Shown: positions 35,775-49,363, numbered from the stretch's first letter. The stretch is DNA of 64,000 nt from Candidatus Thiodiazotropha sp. (GCA_023838465.1 JAIVEQ010000004.1:1-64000); one strand, 5' to 3'. The notes: generated by a model not told the origin, from the sequence alone. A program made the numbers and translations.

Positions 35775-35873
35775 ACTGACTGTCTCTACCGTTTGATACG
35801 CTTATTCAATGATACATTTCTACACACTGTCTACAGTCAATCCTATCCCTGTAGACACCTTTTACCACCCCCA

Positions 35874-36914
35874 TTAAGCAGGGGAAATTAGTTCACGAAG
35901 CAGAACTGTAGCAAAACAGCCAGCGGGCAGGAAAAAATCCAACATCAGGTCACGCTCATCCGTAAAACACCATTCCAGACTATTTAGCCTTACCCGTAGT
36001 GATCTACGCTCCTGAGACAGTCCGACATGTTCCAGCCCGTTACGCCAATCAGCAAAAGGTTGCAGCACTCGGGTTTCCAAGGTAGCTGCCTCGTCACTGA
36101 CTGGAGAGCGACCACGCCCCCATAGCGGTCCGGACGGGTGTATATCCTGCTGTTGGCATCGTGTTGCCAGATGCGGGTCCTCAGTATCATCCACAAACCC
36201 TGAACGGCTACCCTCGAGCATATAATAGTCTCCCTGCAAGGGCGTGTGCCACGACTCCATGCGTATCCTTTCCGCTAAAACCTGATTAAACAGTTGGGAA
36301 CGCACTGCGGAGATCATCAGTCCACGCAACTGCCGGTCTATATGATGTCTCCTACCTGAAAATAGTTGATCCGACTGGGTAAGATTGCTGTAGTCACGAC
36401 CAAAGCGCTGTTCACCAAAATAGTTAGGCATACCCCTATCGCGTAACTGTTGCAATCTCTGCTCGATCTGCTTGGGATCAGCATTCAGTTGCCTGAGCCG
36501 TAGGCAGAAACGATTACCCCGCAAGCTCCCTCGACGTAATTTTCGTCGATGTCTATGTACAGCCAATACCTGGATCAATTCAGGGTCCAGGGATCGCCAA
36601 TCCGGCTCAGGTTTATCGACCAATCGTAGCGAAAACCACTGGGTGGTGACAGCATGCCGATCCTTCATACCCGCATAACTGACATCCCGGCTTGGAATCC
36701 CTGCAAGTTTGGCCAATTGACCGGCAAGCCAGTGGGTGTTGGTATCCCGTTTTCTGATATGCAGGAGTAGGTGCTCACCCTCGTCATCCGGATCAAATCC
36801 AAGCACCTCATCGACCTGAAAATCATCTGCTGTTGCACGAATTTCCGCCTCACCCACCGGATCACCCAAGACAAAGGGCATCTCCTGCAGCGGTGTCCAG
36901 GGATACTCATTCAA
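35874..36914 (-). CDS. truD: tRNA pseudouridine(13) synthase TruD
   Basis: This 346-residue enzyme makes pseudouridine 13 in tRNA-Glu. The catalytic aspartate is in [13 protein letters not shown] (family motif), and the [10 protein letters not shown] segment is also conserved. I place the start at a TTG at 36914, preceded by GGAGG 9 nt upstream inside the end of ispF. This gives the length of E. coli TruD (349); an ATG further upstream would lie deep inside ispF. It overlaps ispF by 8 bp, so translation is coupled. Confidence 0.95.
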   Translation of the reverse strand: MNEYPWTPLQEMPFVLGDPVGEAEIRATADDFQVDEVLGFDPDDEGEHLLLHIRKRDTNTHWLAGQLAKLAGIPSRDVSYAGMKDRHAVTTQWFSLRLVDKPEPDWRSLDPELIQVLAVHRHRRKLRRGSLRGNRFCLRLRQLNADPKQIEQRLQQLRDRGMPNYFGEQRFGRDYSNLTQSDQLFSGRRHHIDRQLRGLMISAVRSQLFNQVLAERIRMESWHTPLQGDYYMLEGSRSGFVDDTEDPHLATRCQQQDIHPSGPLWGRGRSPVSDEAATLETRVLQPFADWRNGLEHVGLSQERRSLRVRLNSLEWCFTDERDLMLDFFLPAGCFATVLLRELISPA

Positions 36915-37389
36915 CCTGATATTCCTCCAACAAGACGATGGCAAACGCGGCAATGCCTTCACCCCGGCCTGTGAACCCCATCCCTTCAGTGGTAGTGGCC
37001 TTAATGTTCACCCGTCCAGGCGTCACCCTCAAATCCTCTGCCAGATGTTGTCGCATAGCACCGATGTGGGGTGCCAGCTTTGGTCGTTGTGCAACTGCGG
37101 TAAGATCCGTATTGACCAACTGCCAACCTGTTGAAAAAAGAAGTTCAACCACCCGACGCAGTAACACCCTGCTATCGATATCGGCATAGGCTGAATCACT
37201 GTCAGGAAAATGTTGGCCGATATCACCTAGACCAGCAGCCCCTAGCAGGGCATCACACAAGGCATGAATCAATACATCCCCATCTGAGTGAGCTTTCAGT
37301 CCCTGATTGTGGGGTATTTCTACACCCCCTAATACCAAACGGGAGCCAGTCTCAAAACTATGGGCATCGAAGCCCTGTCCAATACGCAT
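36907..37389 (-). CDS. ispF: 2-C-methyl-D-erythritol 2,4-cyclodiphosphate synthase
   Basis: The 160-residue enzyme of the MEP isoprenoid pathway begins with the conserved [12 protein letters not shown] (zinc-binding D-x-H). It continues with [21 protein letters not shown] and ends with the [19 protein letters not shown] signature. I use the ATG at 37389, which matches homologues; another ATG lies four codons upstream. In most gammaproteobacteria it directly follows ispD; here the two are 1.6 kb apart with an opposite-strand gene between them. Confidence 0.97.
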   Translation of the reverse strand: MRIGQGFDAHSFETGSRLVLGGVEIPHNQGLKAHSDGDVLIHALCDALLGAAGLGDIGQHFPDSDSAYADIDSRVLLRRVVELLFSTGWQLVNTDLTAVAQRPKLAPHIGAMRQHLAEDLRVTPGRVNIKATTTEGMGFTGRGEGIAAFAIVLLEEYQVE

Positions 37390-37624
37390 GCCATTCACCA
37401 TTCAAAACCAAGATTGAACTTACTCACAGGATTGTCGGTTAGCTACTATTCCTGTTCGCCTGAATTTGTAGATTCAAGCCTTGTGTAACATCCTGCACAA
37501 GTAAAGAGTTTGCTCTTTGGGTCGCTAATATACTCGATGAGATTACAGCATATTGTACGTGAAGGTATCTTTGTAAATACCTCAGTTCAAAATCACCCTA
37601 TTCACTACCTGAGCACCAATCAAG

Positions 37625-38878
37625 ATGATTCAACGAGTAACCGCCATCGGCTCTAACAGAGTCAAGAAGTTTTCAATTCTACGCGGGTTACCGAAAAGGG
37701 TACTGAATTACATCCTGGCCGAAACCCATATTGAGCACAAAAATGCGGGTACAAAAATCGCAAACATAGGCGAGACCGATAATCAGATTTATTATCTGCT
37801 TGAAGGGGATGTAGTGAAATCAACCCAGAAAGGCAGACAAATACACTGTCTGGCCGAACAGGATTGCAGTCTGTTGCCATTGGTGGATCGCACGCCCAAC
37901 GAGGTTGATATTACCGCTGCTACCGCAGTGGACCTGCTCTGTATACCTCGGGAGCTGTTTGAAGCCATCTCTCGTCTACCCCCGATAGTCAACAAACGTT
38001 CCAGTCAACCTATTGAACTGATGGACAGCAGTGGCCCTGAGGCTAAGCTCTATTGGGACTTCTATGAAGCAATACAAAACGACTCGTTAGAACTACCCAG
38101 CATGCCGGATATCACGATGCGTATCGCAAAAGTGATCAATGATACAAACACCGACAGCGAGGAGATTGCCCAGGTAGTACAGGCCGACCCTACCGTGGCG
38201 GCACGTATTATCAGCGTGGTTAACAGTGCTGCGTATCGTGGTAAACAACAGATCGACAACCTACCCGATGCTGTCACACGCTTGGGACGATCAGTTACCC
38301 ACAACCTGGTCATCAGCTTCGCTTTGGGCAAACTTTTTCATAGCCGTTCAAAACCCTTGCAGAAACGTATGATCCATCTCTGGAAGCACCTCAGCTATGT
38401 GGCCCCCATCTGCCATGAGTTGGCTCAGGTCACACCTGGCCTAGCACCAGATCAAGCCATGTTGTGCGGACTTTTACATGATATCGGCGCACTTGCGATC
38501 CTTGGTGCAGCCCGCAGCAATCCCGATTTGTCGGAAAATCCCGAATTACTCGATCAGGTCATCAATAATTTAAAAGCTGAAGTGGGTGCCATGGTACTGC
38601 GTAAATGGGAATTTCCTGACTATTTTGTCCAGGCCGCCCTGCATGCAGATGATTGGATGGAAGATATAAACCACGATCCAGACTATGTCGACCTTGTGGT
38701 GATTGCACAGCTACATGCTTATATCGGCACACCCCAAATGTTCGATCTACCTCGCTTGGACCTGGTCCCTGCATTCCATAAACTGGCATTGGGCAAGCTG
38801 ACGCCGCGACACTCCATTGGTATTCTTGAAAATGCGAAGGAGCGGATTCGGGAACTACGCGAACTGTTAGCGCTTTAA
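37625..38878 (+). CDS. cNMP-binding/HDOD domain regulatory protein
   Basis: The 417-residue protein has an N-terminal cyclic-nucleotide-binding-like domain (about 15-120). Its HDOD domain (about 155-350) shows LPSMPDITMRIAKVINDTNT, the DPTVAARIISVVNSAAY segment and the H-D pair in CGLLHDIGALAIL. Such proteins are signalling adaptors without a DNA-binding domain, often coupled to cyclic nucleotide or motility/stress responses. It sits on the opposite strand inside the ispD-ispF pair, which marks it as an insertion into a conserved gene order. An inverted-repeat segment begins at its stop codon. Confidence 0.9.
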   Translation: MIQRVTAIGSNRVKKFSILRGLPKRVLNYILAETHIEHKNAGTKIANIGETDNQIYYLLEGDVVKSTQKGRQIHCLAEQDCSLLPLVDRTPNEVDITAATAVDLLCIPRELFEAISRLPPIVNKRSSQPIELMDSSGPEAKLYWDFYEAIQNDSLELPSMPDITMRIAKVINDTNTDSEEIAQVVQADPTVAARIISVVNSAAYRGKQQIDNLPDAVTRLGRSVTHNLVISFALGKLFHSRSKPLQKRMIHLWKHLSYVAPICHELAQVTPGLAPDQAMLCGLLHDIGALAILGAARSNPDLSENPELLDQVINNLKAEVGAMVLRKWEFPDYFVQAALHADDWMEDINHDPDYVDLVVIAQLHAYIGTPQMFDLPRLDLVPAFHKLALGKLTPRHSIGILENAKERIRELRELLAL

Positions 38879-39019
38879 CCTAGAAACGGCAGTTGAACGG
38901 CCTCCAGGGTGAGTGCCCTGGTGGTCGTAGCGGTGTTCACCCAATGGGTGATTGTCCATAACCCCTTTAAACCCATCACTTGCCAGTTACTCGAAGCACT
39001 CAACTGCTGTTTCTAGGTT
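38877..39019. repeat. Segment bounded by 19 bp inverted repeats (MITE-like)
   Basis: The left arm at 38877-38895 (AACCTAGAAACGGCAGTTG) and the right arm at 39001-39019 (CAACTGCTGTTTCTAGGTT) are inverted copies with one mismatch. They enclose about 105 bp that itself contains two small hairpins (CCAGGG / CCCTGG and CACCC-AAT-GGGTG). The left arm covers the HDOD stop codon and the right arm encodes the last residues of IspD. This could be a small inverted-repeat element or the scar of the insertion that separated ispD and ispF. No target-site duplication is evident. Confidence 0.55.
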
Positions 39020-39728
39020 TAACTTTGTTGGAATCAGAACGACTGAGATAGTCAGACGCCAGCTGTAAATCTTCCGGGCGGGTAATCTTCAAATTTCCCG
39101 CCTCGCCCTCGACCATTATTGGACGATAGCCTGCCAACTCCATGGCACTTGCATCATCAGTCACCCATGTAGCTTCGCCGATTGAATCTTCAAGGGCTTT
39201 AGTCAACATTCCGAGACGAAACATCTGTGGGGTTAATGCATGCCATAGTCTCTCACGTGAAACAGTGGCCTCAACCTCGGCATCAGCATTAACGGATTTC
39301 AAGGTATCGCGCACAGGCGTTCCTAGCAGGCCACCAATCGGATGATTTATGAGTGTCATGATCAAGTTATCAAGGTCTGCATAGGAGAGGCAGGGTCGTG
39401 CCGCATCGTGGACCAGGACCCACTCCTCCTGTGCTGCTTTGTGCTGCTGCAACTGGTGTAATGCATTGAGAACCGAGTGACAACGCTGTTCACCGCCATT
39501 CACCCTGAATACCCGTGGATCATCGGCATAATCACATGCCTGCCAATGTTTGTCCTGTGGCGAGAGTACAACATAGATACCCTCAATTTTTGGGTGACTT
39601 AGGAGTCGTGCCAAGGTGTGGTCAATGACCCGGCATCCGGATAATTGCATATACTGCTTGGGTATTTCACTGCCCATGCGCTGCCCCACACCAGCGGCAG
39701 GAACGACTGCCCAGCAGTTAACGCTCAT
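39000..39728 (-). CDS. ispD: 2-C-methyl-D-erythritol 4-phosphate cytidylyltransferase
   Basis: The 242-residue MEP pathway enzyme has the nucleotide-binding N-terminus AVVPAAGVGQRMGSEIPKQY, the VHDAARPC segment and the late EGEAGNLKITRPEDL motif. The start is the ATG at 39728, overlapping the end of ftsB by 11 bp, with TGGAG upstream. The C-terminal tail (KVKPRNSS) is encoded by the right arm of the inverted repeat at 39001-39019 and is therefore probably a recent addition. Confidence 0.97.
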   Translation of the reverse strand: MSVNCWAVVPAAGVGQRMGSEIPKQYMQLSGCRVIDHTLARLLSHPKIEGIYVVLSPQDKHWQACDYADDPRVFRVNGGEQRCHSVLNALHQLQQHKAAQEEWVLVHDAARPCLSYADLDNLIMTLINHPIGGLLGTPVRDTLKSVNADAEVEATVSRERLWHALTPQMFRLGMLTKALEDSIGEATWVTDDASAMELAGYRPIMVEGEAGNLKITRPEDLQLASDYLSRSDSNKVKPRNSS

Positions 39729-40014
39729 CGGCGTCTCCATCAGCAGGGGCAATGACCTGATAGAAGATCTCTCCCTCTTTGATCATCCCCAGTTCACTTC
39801 GCGCCCGCTCTTCAATGGCAGTTTGCCCCGTTCGCAGATCTTCAACTTCTGCCTGTAAGGCACGATTTCGCTCGCGCAGTCCAATCATCTCCTGCTGCAG
39901 CTGACTGATCTCGTGTTTGAGATTATTAACCTCAGCTAGACTGCCCTCACCCACCCATAACCGGTACTGCAAGAACAACAGCAACCCAATCAATATAGCG
40001 ATAATGAATCGCAC
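39718..40014 (-). CDS. ftsB: Cell division protein FtsB
   Basis: The 98-residue bitopic protein has an N-terminal membrane helix (about 3-18) followed by a leucine-zipper-like coiled coil (about 27-65) and a short C-terminal region ending in an acidic tail. It belongs to the FtsQLB subcomplex that regulates septal peptidoglycan synthesis. The gene order eno-ftsB-ispD is typical of gammaproteobacteria and confirms the call. The gap to eno is 9 bp. Confidence 0.95.
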   Translation of the reverse strand: MRFIIAILIGLLLFLQYRLWVGEGSLAEVNNLKHEISQLQQEMIGLRERNRALQAEVEDLRTGQTAIEERARSELGMIKEGEIFYQVIAPADGDADER

Positions 40015-40023
40015 AGGAGATGA

Positions 40024-41358
<1,335 letters not shown>

Positions 41359-41387
41359 TCATGCTTGATAAAGAGGTCATAACAGGC

Positions 41388-44194
<2,807 letters not shown>

Positions 44195-44560
44195 ATGACT
44201 AAATTTGCTAAAGTTCTGAGTGTCGCCGCTCTCGTAGCCGTGTCCACTAGCGCAGCTGCGTGGTGGGGTCCAGGTGGTGGTAACCGTGGATGGAACAACG
44301 ACGGCTGGGGCGATGGCTGGGGTGATGGCTCTGGTGATTTCAGCTTTGGCATGAGCGGTAACGCCCGTGGTTCCGGTTATGGACGCGGTAACAACTACAA
44401 CCGTGGCTACGATGGTTATGGCTATGGCTATGGTGGTCCTTATGGTGGCTATGGCGCTCCATATGGTTATGGCGCCCCTTATGGTGCCCCTTACGGAGCA
44501 CCTTATGGCTATCCAGGTGCACCTGATGCACCAGCTGCACCACCTGCACCTGCTAAATAA
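44195..44560 (+). CDS. Sulfur globule protein-like Gly/Tyr/Pro-rich secreted protein
   Basis: The 121-residue protein has a cleavable signal peptide ([20 protein letters not shown], cleavage near A-A-A | W) and a mature part made almost entirely of Gly, Tyr, Pro, Ala, Asn and Trp. It has GW/GD-G repeats first, then tandem [14 protein letters not shown] units (about residues 80-108) and an Ala/Pro tail. This composition and export fit the Sgp proteins that coat periplasmic sulfur globules in Chromatiaceae. The start follows AGAGAGGAAG. The adjacent strong terminator suggests a single-gene, highly expressed unit. Assignment rests on composition and context. Confidence 0.8.
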   Translation: MTKFAKVLSVAALVAVSTSAAAWWGPGGGNRGWNNDGWGDGWGDGSGDFSFGMSGNARGSGYGRGNNYNRGYDGYGYGYGGPYGGYGAPYGYGAPYGAPYGAPYGYPGAPDAPAAPPAPAK

Positions 44561-44581
44561 GCAAGTCAGCTAAGTAGTACT

Positions 44582-44610
44582 AAAAAGCCGGCCAAAAGGC
44601 CGGCTTTTTT
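44582..44610 (+). terminator. Strong intrinsic terminator after the sulfur globule gene
   Basis: AAAAAGCCGGCC and GGCCGGCTTTTT form a 12 bp stem around an AAAA loop, ending in a run of six T. It lies 21 nt after the stop. The symmetry means it can stop transcription from either direction. It separates the sulfur globule gene from fnr. Confidence 0.92.
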
Positions 44611-44650
44611 ATTGCACAATGATCTCGGGTAATAAAAAGCCTAAAATGAC

Positions 44651-44664
44651 TTGATCCTTATCAA
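44651..44664 (+). promoter_or_regulatory. Perfect FNR box upstream of fnr
   Basis: TTGAT-CCTT-ATCAA matches the FNR consensus TTGAT-N4-ATCAA at every fixed position. It is centred about 77 bp before the fnr start codon, so FNR probably controls its own gene. Whether it activates or represses depends on the unseen transcription start. Confidence 0.75.
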
Positions 44665-44734
44665 GAAAGTCTGGAAGATTAGGCAGATGAGCTAGCCCCT
44701 GGCAACAAAGCCCTCGTCATGCTGGAGTGGATTT

Positions 44735-45493
44735 TTGACTAGCAGAAAAGTTGTCTCATTTGAAAACATCAAGGTTGCCTGCAAAAACTGCAGTCTCGCG
44801 ACACTGTGTCTACCCATGGGGTTGACTCCGGATGATGTGGAGCGCCTTGATGGCATAATAAAACGTGGCCGCCCCTATCATCGGGGAGACCATCTCTATC
44901 GGGGTGGGGACAAGTTCAACAGTCTTCGCGTTATCACCAGTGGATCCGTCAAAACCTACTCACCGAATGAGGATGGTGGTGAGCAGGTCCTGGGATTTCA
45001 TCTGCCGGGAGAGTTAATCGGTCTTGATGCCATTCAGGATGATAATCACACTTGTTCTGCAATCGCTCTGGAGACGACAGCGGTATGTGAGATCCCCTTC
45101 TCGCAGCTGGAATCCCTAAGCTGCATCATGCCCAGCCTACAGCATCAAATGTACCGTCTGCTCAGCCGTGAAATTGGTCAGGAGACAGAGATGTTAACCT
45201 TGTTGGGTAAAAAGAGTGCCGAAGAACGACTGGCTACCTTTCTGCTCAGCTTTTCTGAACGATTCAAACAGCGTGGTTTCTCTGCAAGCGATTTTTTCCT
45301 TAGTATGTCCCGCCATGAAATCGGCAACTACCTGGGGCTCGCTGTCGAGACCGTCAGCCGCCTCTTCACCCGCTTCCAAGATGAAAATCTGCTCCACGTA
45401 GAGAGAAAGCACGTCCAGTTGCTGAACATCCCAAGGCTTTACGACATTGTGCAAGGTACTGATAGCGCGAAATCAAGCCAGTCACGCATTTAG
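44735..45493 (+). CDS. fnr: FNR-type oxygen-responsive transcription regulator
   Basis: The 252-residue Crp/Fnr regulator has an N-terminal cysteine cluster CKNCSLATLC (residues 16-25) and a fourth cysteine in AVCEIP (about residue 116), the full set for an oxygen-labile [4Fe-4S] cluster as in E. coli FNR. The C-terminal helix-turn-helix reads EIGNYLGLAVETVSRLFTRF with the E-x2-S-R specificity residues for TTGAT half-sites. The start is a TTG at 44735 with GGAG at 7 nt. It converges with dnaQ with a 4 bp stop overlap. Confidence 0.95.
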   Translation: MTSRKVVSFENIKVACKNCSLATLCLPMGLTPDDVERLDGIIKRGRPYHRGDHLYRGGDKFNSLRVITSGSVKTYSPNEDGGEQVLGFHLPGELIGLDAIQDDNHTCSAIALETTAVCEIPFSQLESLSCIMPSLQHQMYRLLSREIGQETEMLTLLGKKSAEERLATFLLSFSERFKQRGFSASDFFLSMSRHEIGNYLGLAVETVSRLFTRFQDENLLHVERKHVQLLNIPRLYDIVQGTDSAKSSQSRI

Positions 45494-46188
45494 TTTTTTA
45501 ACCAGACACACCCCTCACCCATACTCTCTAATTGCAGATTATGGGCTTTCAGTTCCAGTTTACCTGCACTGACCACCTTCAATTGCGGTCGGTTTGCAGG
45601 GAGGCGTCGTATACCATCGACGGAAAGTTCACCGCTCTCGTCCACCGATGAGCTATCGAGAACCAGTGCAGCCTGTCCTCCCGTCATCAAGAGATAGACA
45701 TCTGCCAGTATCTCAGCATCCAGAAGTGCCCCATGCAGCTCCCGGTGGGAATTGTCGATGTCATAGCGTTTACAGAGTGCGTCGAGGCTGTTTCTCTGGC
45801 CCGGATGCATCTTTTTTGCCATAACAAGGGTGTCGGTTACCGCACAGAGGGTGTCCACCCGTGCTGGATTTTTGATCAGAAGTAGCTCGTGATCAAGAAA
45901 CCCGACATCAAATGGTGCATTGTGGATAATCAATTCGGCGCCACTCACATAGTCAATGAAGTCGCTCGCCACATCCTTAAATTTCGGTTTATCCACCAGA
46001 AACTCATTGGTAATACCATGTACTTCAATCGCCGCTGCATCGATATCCCGCTCTGGCTGTAAGTATTGATGAAAATTATTACCCGTCAATCTGCGATCAA
46101 CCATCTCGACACAGCCGATTTCAATAATCTTGTGGCCCTGCTTAGGTTCAAGGCCGGTGGTTTCAGTATCGAGTATTATCTGTCGCAT
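45490..46188 (-). CDS. dnaQ: DNA polymerase III epsilon subunit (proofreading exonuclease)
   Basis: The 232-residue 3'-5' exonuclease has ExoI (ILDTETTGLEP), ExoII (IIHNAPFDVGFLDHEL) and ExoIII (HGALLDAEILADVYL) motifs intact, plus a C-terminal tail for binding the alpha subunit. The start ATG shares one base with the rnhA stop (TGATG), as in the common rnhA-dnaQ pair. In many gammaproteobacteria the two genes are divergent; here they are co-directional. Confidence 0.97.
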   Translation of the reverse strand: MRQIILDTETTGLEPKQGHKIIEIGCVEMVDRRLTGNNFHQYLQPERDIDAAAIEVHGITNEFLVDKPKFKDVASDFIDYVSGAELIIHNAPFDVGFLDHELLLIKNPARVDTLCAVTDTLVMAKKMHPGQRNSLDALCKRYDIDNSHRELHGALLDAEILADVYLLMTGGQAALVLDSSSVDESGELSVDGIRRLPANRPQLKVVSAGKLELKAHNLQLESMGEGCVWLKN

Positions 46189-46628
46189 CAGCTGCTCAAA
46201 CCCTCAATACCTCTATTGGCCAACTCATCAGCAAGTTCATTCTCAGCATGGCCAGAGTGACCCTTTACCCATGCCCACTCTACTTGGTGATTGACTACCT
46301 CAGCATCAAGGACCTGCCAAAGATCGGCATTCTTAACCGGTTTCTTCGCAGCAGTCTTCCACCCATTACGCTTCCAGTTGTGGATCCACTGGGTAATGCC
46401 GTTCTTCACATATTGAGAGTCGGTAGTCACTTTTACCTGGCTCTCTCTTTTTAGACTCTGCAGACCGCGAATAACTGCCATCAGCTCCATCCGGTTGTTG
46501 GTAGTCTCATGTTCACCACCAAACAGATGTTTTTCATGTCGCCCAAAGCGTAACACCACACCCCAGCCTCCCGGCCCTGGATTACCCTTACAGGCACCAT
46601 CACTAAATATTTCCACCCGTTGCGTCAT
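46188..46628 (-). CDS. rnhA: Ribonuclease HI
   Basis: The 146-residue enzyme degrades RNA in RNA-DNA hybrids. Catalytic acidic residues are seen in [36 protein letters not shown] and the late [10 protein letters not shown] use the ATG at 46628, which fits E. coli RNase HI; the frame is open further into the methyltransferase gene. It overlaps that gene's end by 4 bp and dnaQ by 1 bp. Confidence 0.97.
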   Translation of the reverse strand: MTQRVEIFSDGACKGNPGPGGWGVVLRFGRHEKHLFGGEHETTNNRMELMAVIRGLQSLKRESQVKVTTDSQYVKNGITQWIHNWKRNGWKTAAKKPVKNADLWQVLDAEVVNHQVEWAWVKGHSGHAENELADELANRGIEGLSS

Positions 46629-47389
46629 CGAATACTGTTTCTCGTTGTAGGTTCTGCTGCGGTTGGCATGACCCGTTTTTTGACCCGCCACTTGGGGCGA
46701 ATAGGTGTTAGAGTCACCTCCCGTTTGACTGCGAGTATGACATACACACCGCCAAATATTGGATAGATTCTTTTACCCAACTTCTCCATCAACGCCAGTT
46801 TCTGCATGACCGGATAGCTGGTCAATGGAGGTCTGTAGTTGAGATAAACCACCTCTTCCAACTCAAAGCCAAGCAGCGAAAACCAATCCTGAATTCGTTT
46901 ACAACTAAAAAAGTGCCCGCACCACGGAATCGCAGCTGAACGGATACGCAGAAGGCGCCACAATCCCCACTGGCTCCAGGGATTGAAACCACTGAGTAAA
47001 ACCTTACCCTCCGGGATAAGTACCCGCTCCACCTCCCGTAATACCTGATGGGGATCAGCTGAGAAATCGAGGGTATGAGGCAATACAATGCCATCCACAC
47101 TGTCACTCGCAAGGGGCAGATGATGAGGATCAGCCTGCAGATCAAATCCAGTTCCTGTACCACCTACACCCATGATGACCCTATTCCGGGCGGGACTCAT
47201 TCTCAACAGTTGCTGATTTCGGTAGGGGTTCCCCACCTGTACAACATGGTAACCAAACAGGGTGGCGATCCGTGACTGCAGGCAAACCGCTTCCTGCTCG
47301 GCCAAAACATTGCCCAAGTGACTCTCAAACCATGTCTGCAGGTGATTCTGCTGACAAGATCCCAATTTTAACAGCTTGTTTTCTTTCAT
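46625..47389 (-). CDS. YafS-like class I SAM-dependent methyltransferase
   Basis: The 254-residue methyltransferase shows the acidic end of motif I ([17 protein letters not shown]), the [23 protein letters not shown] segment and the [18 protein letters not shown] strand of the class I fold. The context (next to rnhA and dnaQ) is that of E. coli yafS. The substrate is unknown. It overlaps rnhA and lies divergent from mltD. In E. coli gloB stands between yafS and mltD; it is missing here. Confidence 0.9.
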   Translation of the reverse strand: MKENKLLKLGSCQQNHLQTWFESHLGNVLAEQEAVCLQSRIATLFGYHVVQVGNPYRNQQLLRMSPARNRVIMGVGGTGTGFDLQADPHHLPLASDSVDGIVLPHTLDFSADPHQVLREVERVLIPEGKVLLSGFNPWSQWGLWRLLRIRSAAIPWCGHFFSCKRIQDWFSLLGFELEEVVYLNYRPPLTSYPVMQKLALMEKLGKRIYPIFGGVYVILAVKREVTLTPIRPKWRVKKRVMPTAAEPTTRNSIR

Positions 47390-47537
47390 ATATCAAGGTA
47401 TAGACTTTGCTACCGATACAACTGTCAGGTAATCTGTGCTGCCTGGATCCACTGAGTATTGCGAACTACCGCACACAGGGAGCACTGGCCATGGAAATGA
47501 TACGCGGCTCTGATACTATTTTCCTCCGATTTACAGT

Positions 47538-49223
47538 ATGCCTAAAACAACCTCCACTAATGCAATGCAGTATTCAAAGCTTTCTTTGCTGATAATGAAT
47601 CTACTCTTCGCCTGTCTTTTCACCGCTTGTCAGACGCTTCCCAGCGGGGAGGAGCCATCTGCACTGCAGAGTGTACCCCTCTCTCCGCTTGTTGCCGAAG
47701 TCGTACAGACACAACCGAGCGCTGACACTGCACAGATCACAACAGAGAAAATGCTCCAGGTCGCCGACCAACTTCAGGTTGTCATCGCTACCCTGCCTGA
47801 CCCGGAACAACCTGTGGATCTCTGGAGTCGGATGTTGAATGGTTATAAGCTTGCTGTTCCCCATGATCCACGAATGGGACGTGAGCTGAAATGGTATAGC
47901 CGCAACCCGGACTATATCGAACGTATCCAGGAGCGCGCAGAACCCTACCTCCATTTCATTCTGCAAGAGATAGAGAAACGTGATATCCCCGCTGAAATTG
48001 CACTATTGCCGGCTGTGGAGAGTGCCTTCCAACCTTTTGCCTACTCGCCAGGTCGTGCTGCCGGTATGTGGCAGTTCATTCCCTCTACCGGGAAACAGTT
48101 CGGACTTAAACAAAACTGGTGGTATGACGCTCGACGGGACATAGTGGCATCAACCCACGCTGCACTGGACTACCTGCAGGCTTTGAATAAACAATTCAAT
48201 GGCGATTGGGAACTAGCGCTGGCTGCCTATAACTCTGGCGCGGGCACCGTACGCAGTGCTATTCGTCGCAATCAGAAACGTGGCAAGCCCACTGACTTCT
48301 GGTCACTCAAGCTACCTAACGAAACCAGTGCCTATGTACCTCGTTTATTGGCCCTGGCTGAGGTTTTCAAAAATGCTCAAACTCATGGAATCACCCTGCA
48401 GCATTTCCCTGATGAACCCTATTTCACCACTGTTGATATCAACTCTCAGCTCGATCTTGCCCTGGCCGCTGAGATGGCCGAGCTACCGATTCAGGATCTT
48501 TACCTTCTGAATGCCGGATTCAATCGCTGGGCAACAGACCCGGATGGCCCACACCAACTGACTCTTCCCCTTGATAAGGTGGAGTCATTTCTCGAAAAAC
48601 TTGAAGCCTTGCCCAATGAAAAGCGCCTGACCTGGAAACGCTACAAGATCAAAAATGGTGATTCACTGAGTGTGATTGCCAGAAAACATGACACCACCAG
48701 CAAACTACTCAGGCAGGTCAATAAACTCAAAGGAAACAGAATCCGTGCTGGAAAACACCTATTGATCCCTGTCTCGAGCAAAAGTCTCGATCAATATGCC
48801 TACAGCGCCAAGCAGCGCAAATCCGCAATCCAGAACAAACCCCGTAGCGGCCAAAAACAACACTACAGGGTCAAGTCGGGGGATAGCCTGTGGAAGATTG
48901 CCAAAGCACATCATGTTAACCATAGAAAACTCGCTGCCTGGAACGGCATGGCACCGGGAGATCCGTTAAAGCCTGGTCAGAAACTGGTCATCTGGGTTAA
49001 AAAAGCATCCTCATCCGAACTGTCACTGCTTGATCTGCAACCCACAGGCACACAGAGCAAACTGCACTACAAAGTGAAGCGAGGCGACTCTTTAGCCCGC
49101 ATCGCACAACGCTTTAAGGTTTCGATTTCAGACCTTAAGCGCTGGAACACACTGAACAGTAAATATCTACAGCCTGGTCAACGGCTTAAACTCTATGTTG
49201 ATGTGACTGAACAGACCCTCTAA
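47538..49223 (+). CDS. mltD: Membrane-bound lytic murein transglycosylase D
   Basis: The 561-residue lipoprotein has a signal with lipobox L-F-T-A-C. Its lytic transglycosylase catalytic domain (about 140-270) carries the catalytic glutamate in PAVESAFQP and the GMWQFIPSTGKQFGL and ALAAYNSGAGTV motifs. Three C-terminal LysM peptidoglycan-binding repeats (about 372-417, 435-480, 512-555) follow, each starting with a Y-x-V/I-K-x-G-D-S-L pattern. It cleaves murein glycan strands at the outer membrane. The start could also be the ATG at 47565; neither has a good ribosome binding site. Confidence 0.97.
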   Translation: MPKTTSTNAMQYSKLSLLIMNLLFACLFTACQTLPSGEEPSALQSVPLSPLVAEVVQTQPSADTAQITTEKMLQVADQLQVVIATLPDPEQPVDLWSRMLNGYKLAVPHDPRMGRELKWYSRNPDYIERIQERAEPYLHFILQEIEKRDIPAEIALLPAVESAFQPFAYSPGRAAGMWQFIPSTGKQFGLKQNWWYDARRDIVASTHAALDYLQALNKQFNGDWELALAAYNSGAGTVRSAIRRNQKRGKPTDFWSLKLPNETSAYVPRLLALAEVFKNAQTHGITLQHFPDEPYFTTVDINSQLDLALAAEMAELPIQDLYLLNAGFNRWATDPDGPHQLTLPLDKVESFLEKLEALPNEKRLTWKRYKIKNGDSLSVIARKHDTTSKLLRQVNKLKGNRIRAGKHLLIPVSSKSLDQYAYSAKQRKSAIQNKPRSGQKQHYRVKSGDSLWKIAKAHHVNHRKLAAWNGMAPGDPLKPGQKLVIWVKKASSSELSLLDLQPTGTQSKLHYKVKRGDSLARIAQRFKVSISDLKRWNTLNSKYLQPGQRLKLYVDVTEQTL

Positions 49224-49266
49224 ATACTTAGGGCCTGATATAAGGCTCTAGTTTGAAGGGTAACGT

Positions 49267-49280
49267 TTGACTTACATCAA
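49267..49280 (+). promoter_or_regulatory. FNR-like site upstream of a small gene
   Basis: TTGAC-TTAC-ATCAA differs from the FNR consensus by one base in the left half. It lies about 84 bp before the start of the 62-residue protein and after mltD, a position consistent with FNR control of that small gene. Crp-family specificity overlap cannot be excluded. Confidence 0.5.
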
Positions 49281-49363
49281 TAAAAAGCCGTAATTTTTTG
49301 ACAGTTAGTGATCTCTGATCAAGTATCGGCATGCCGACAAGTAGTACCTATGAGGTATCTCTG

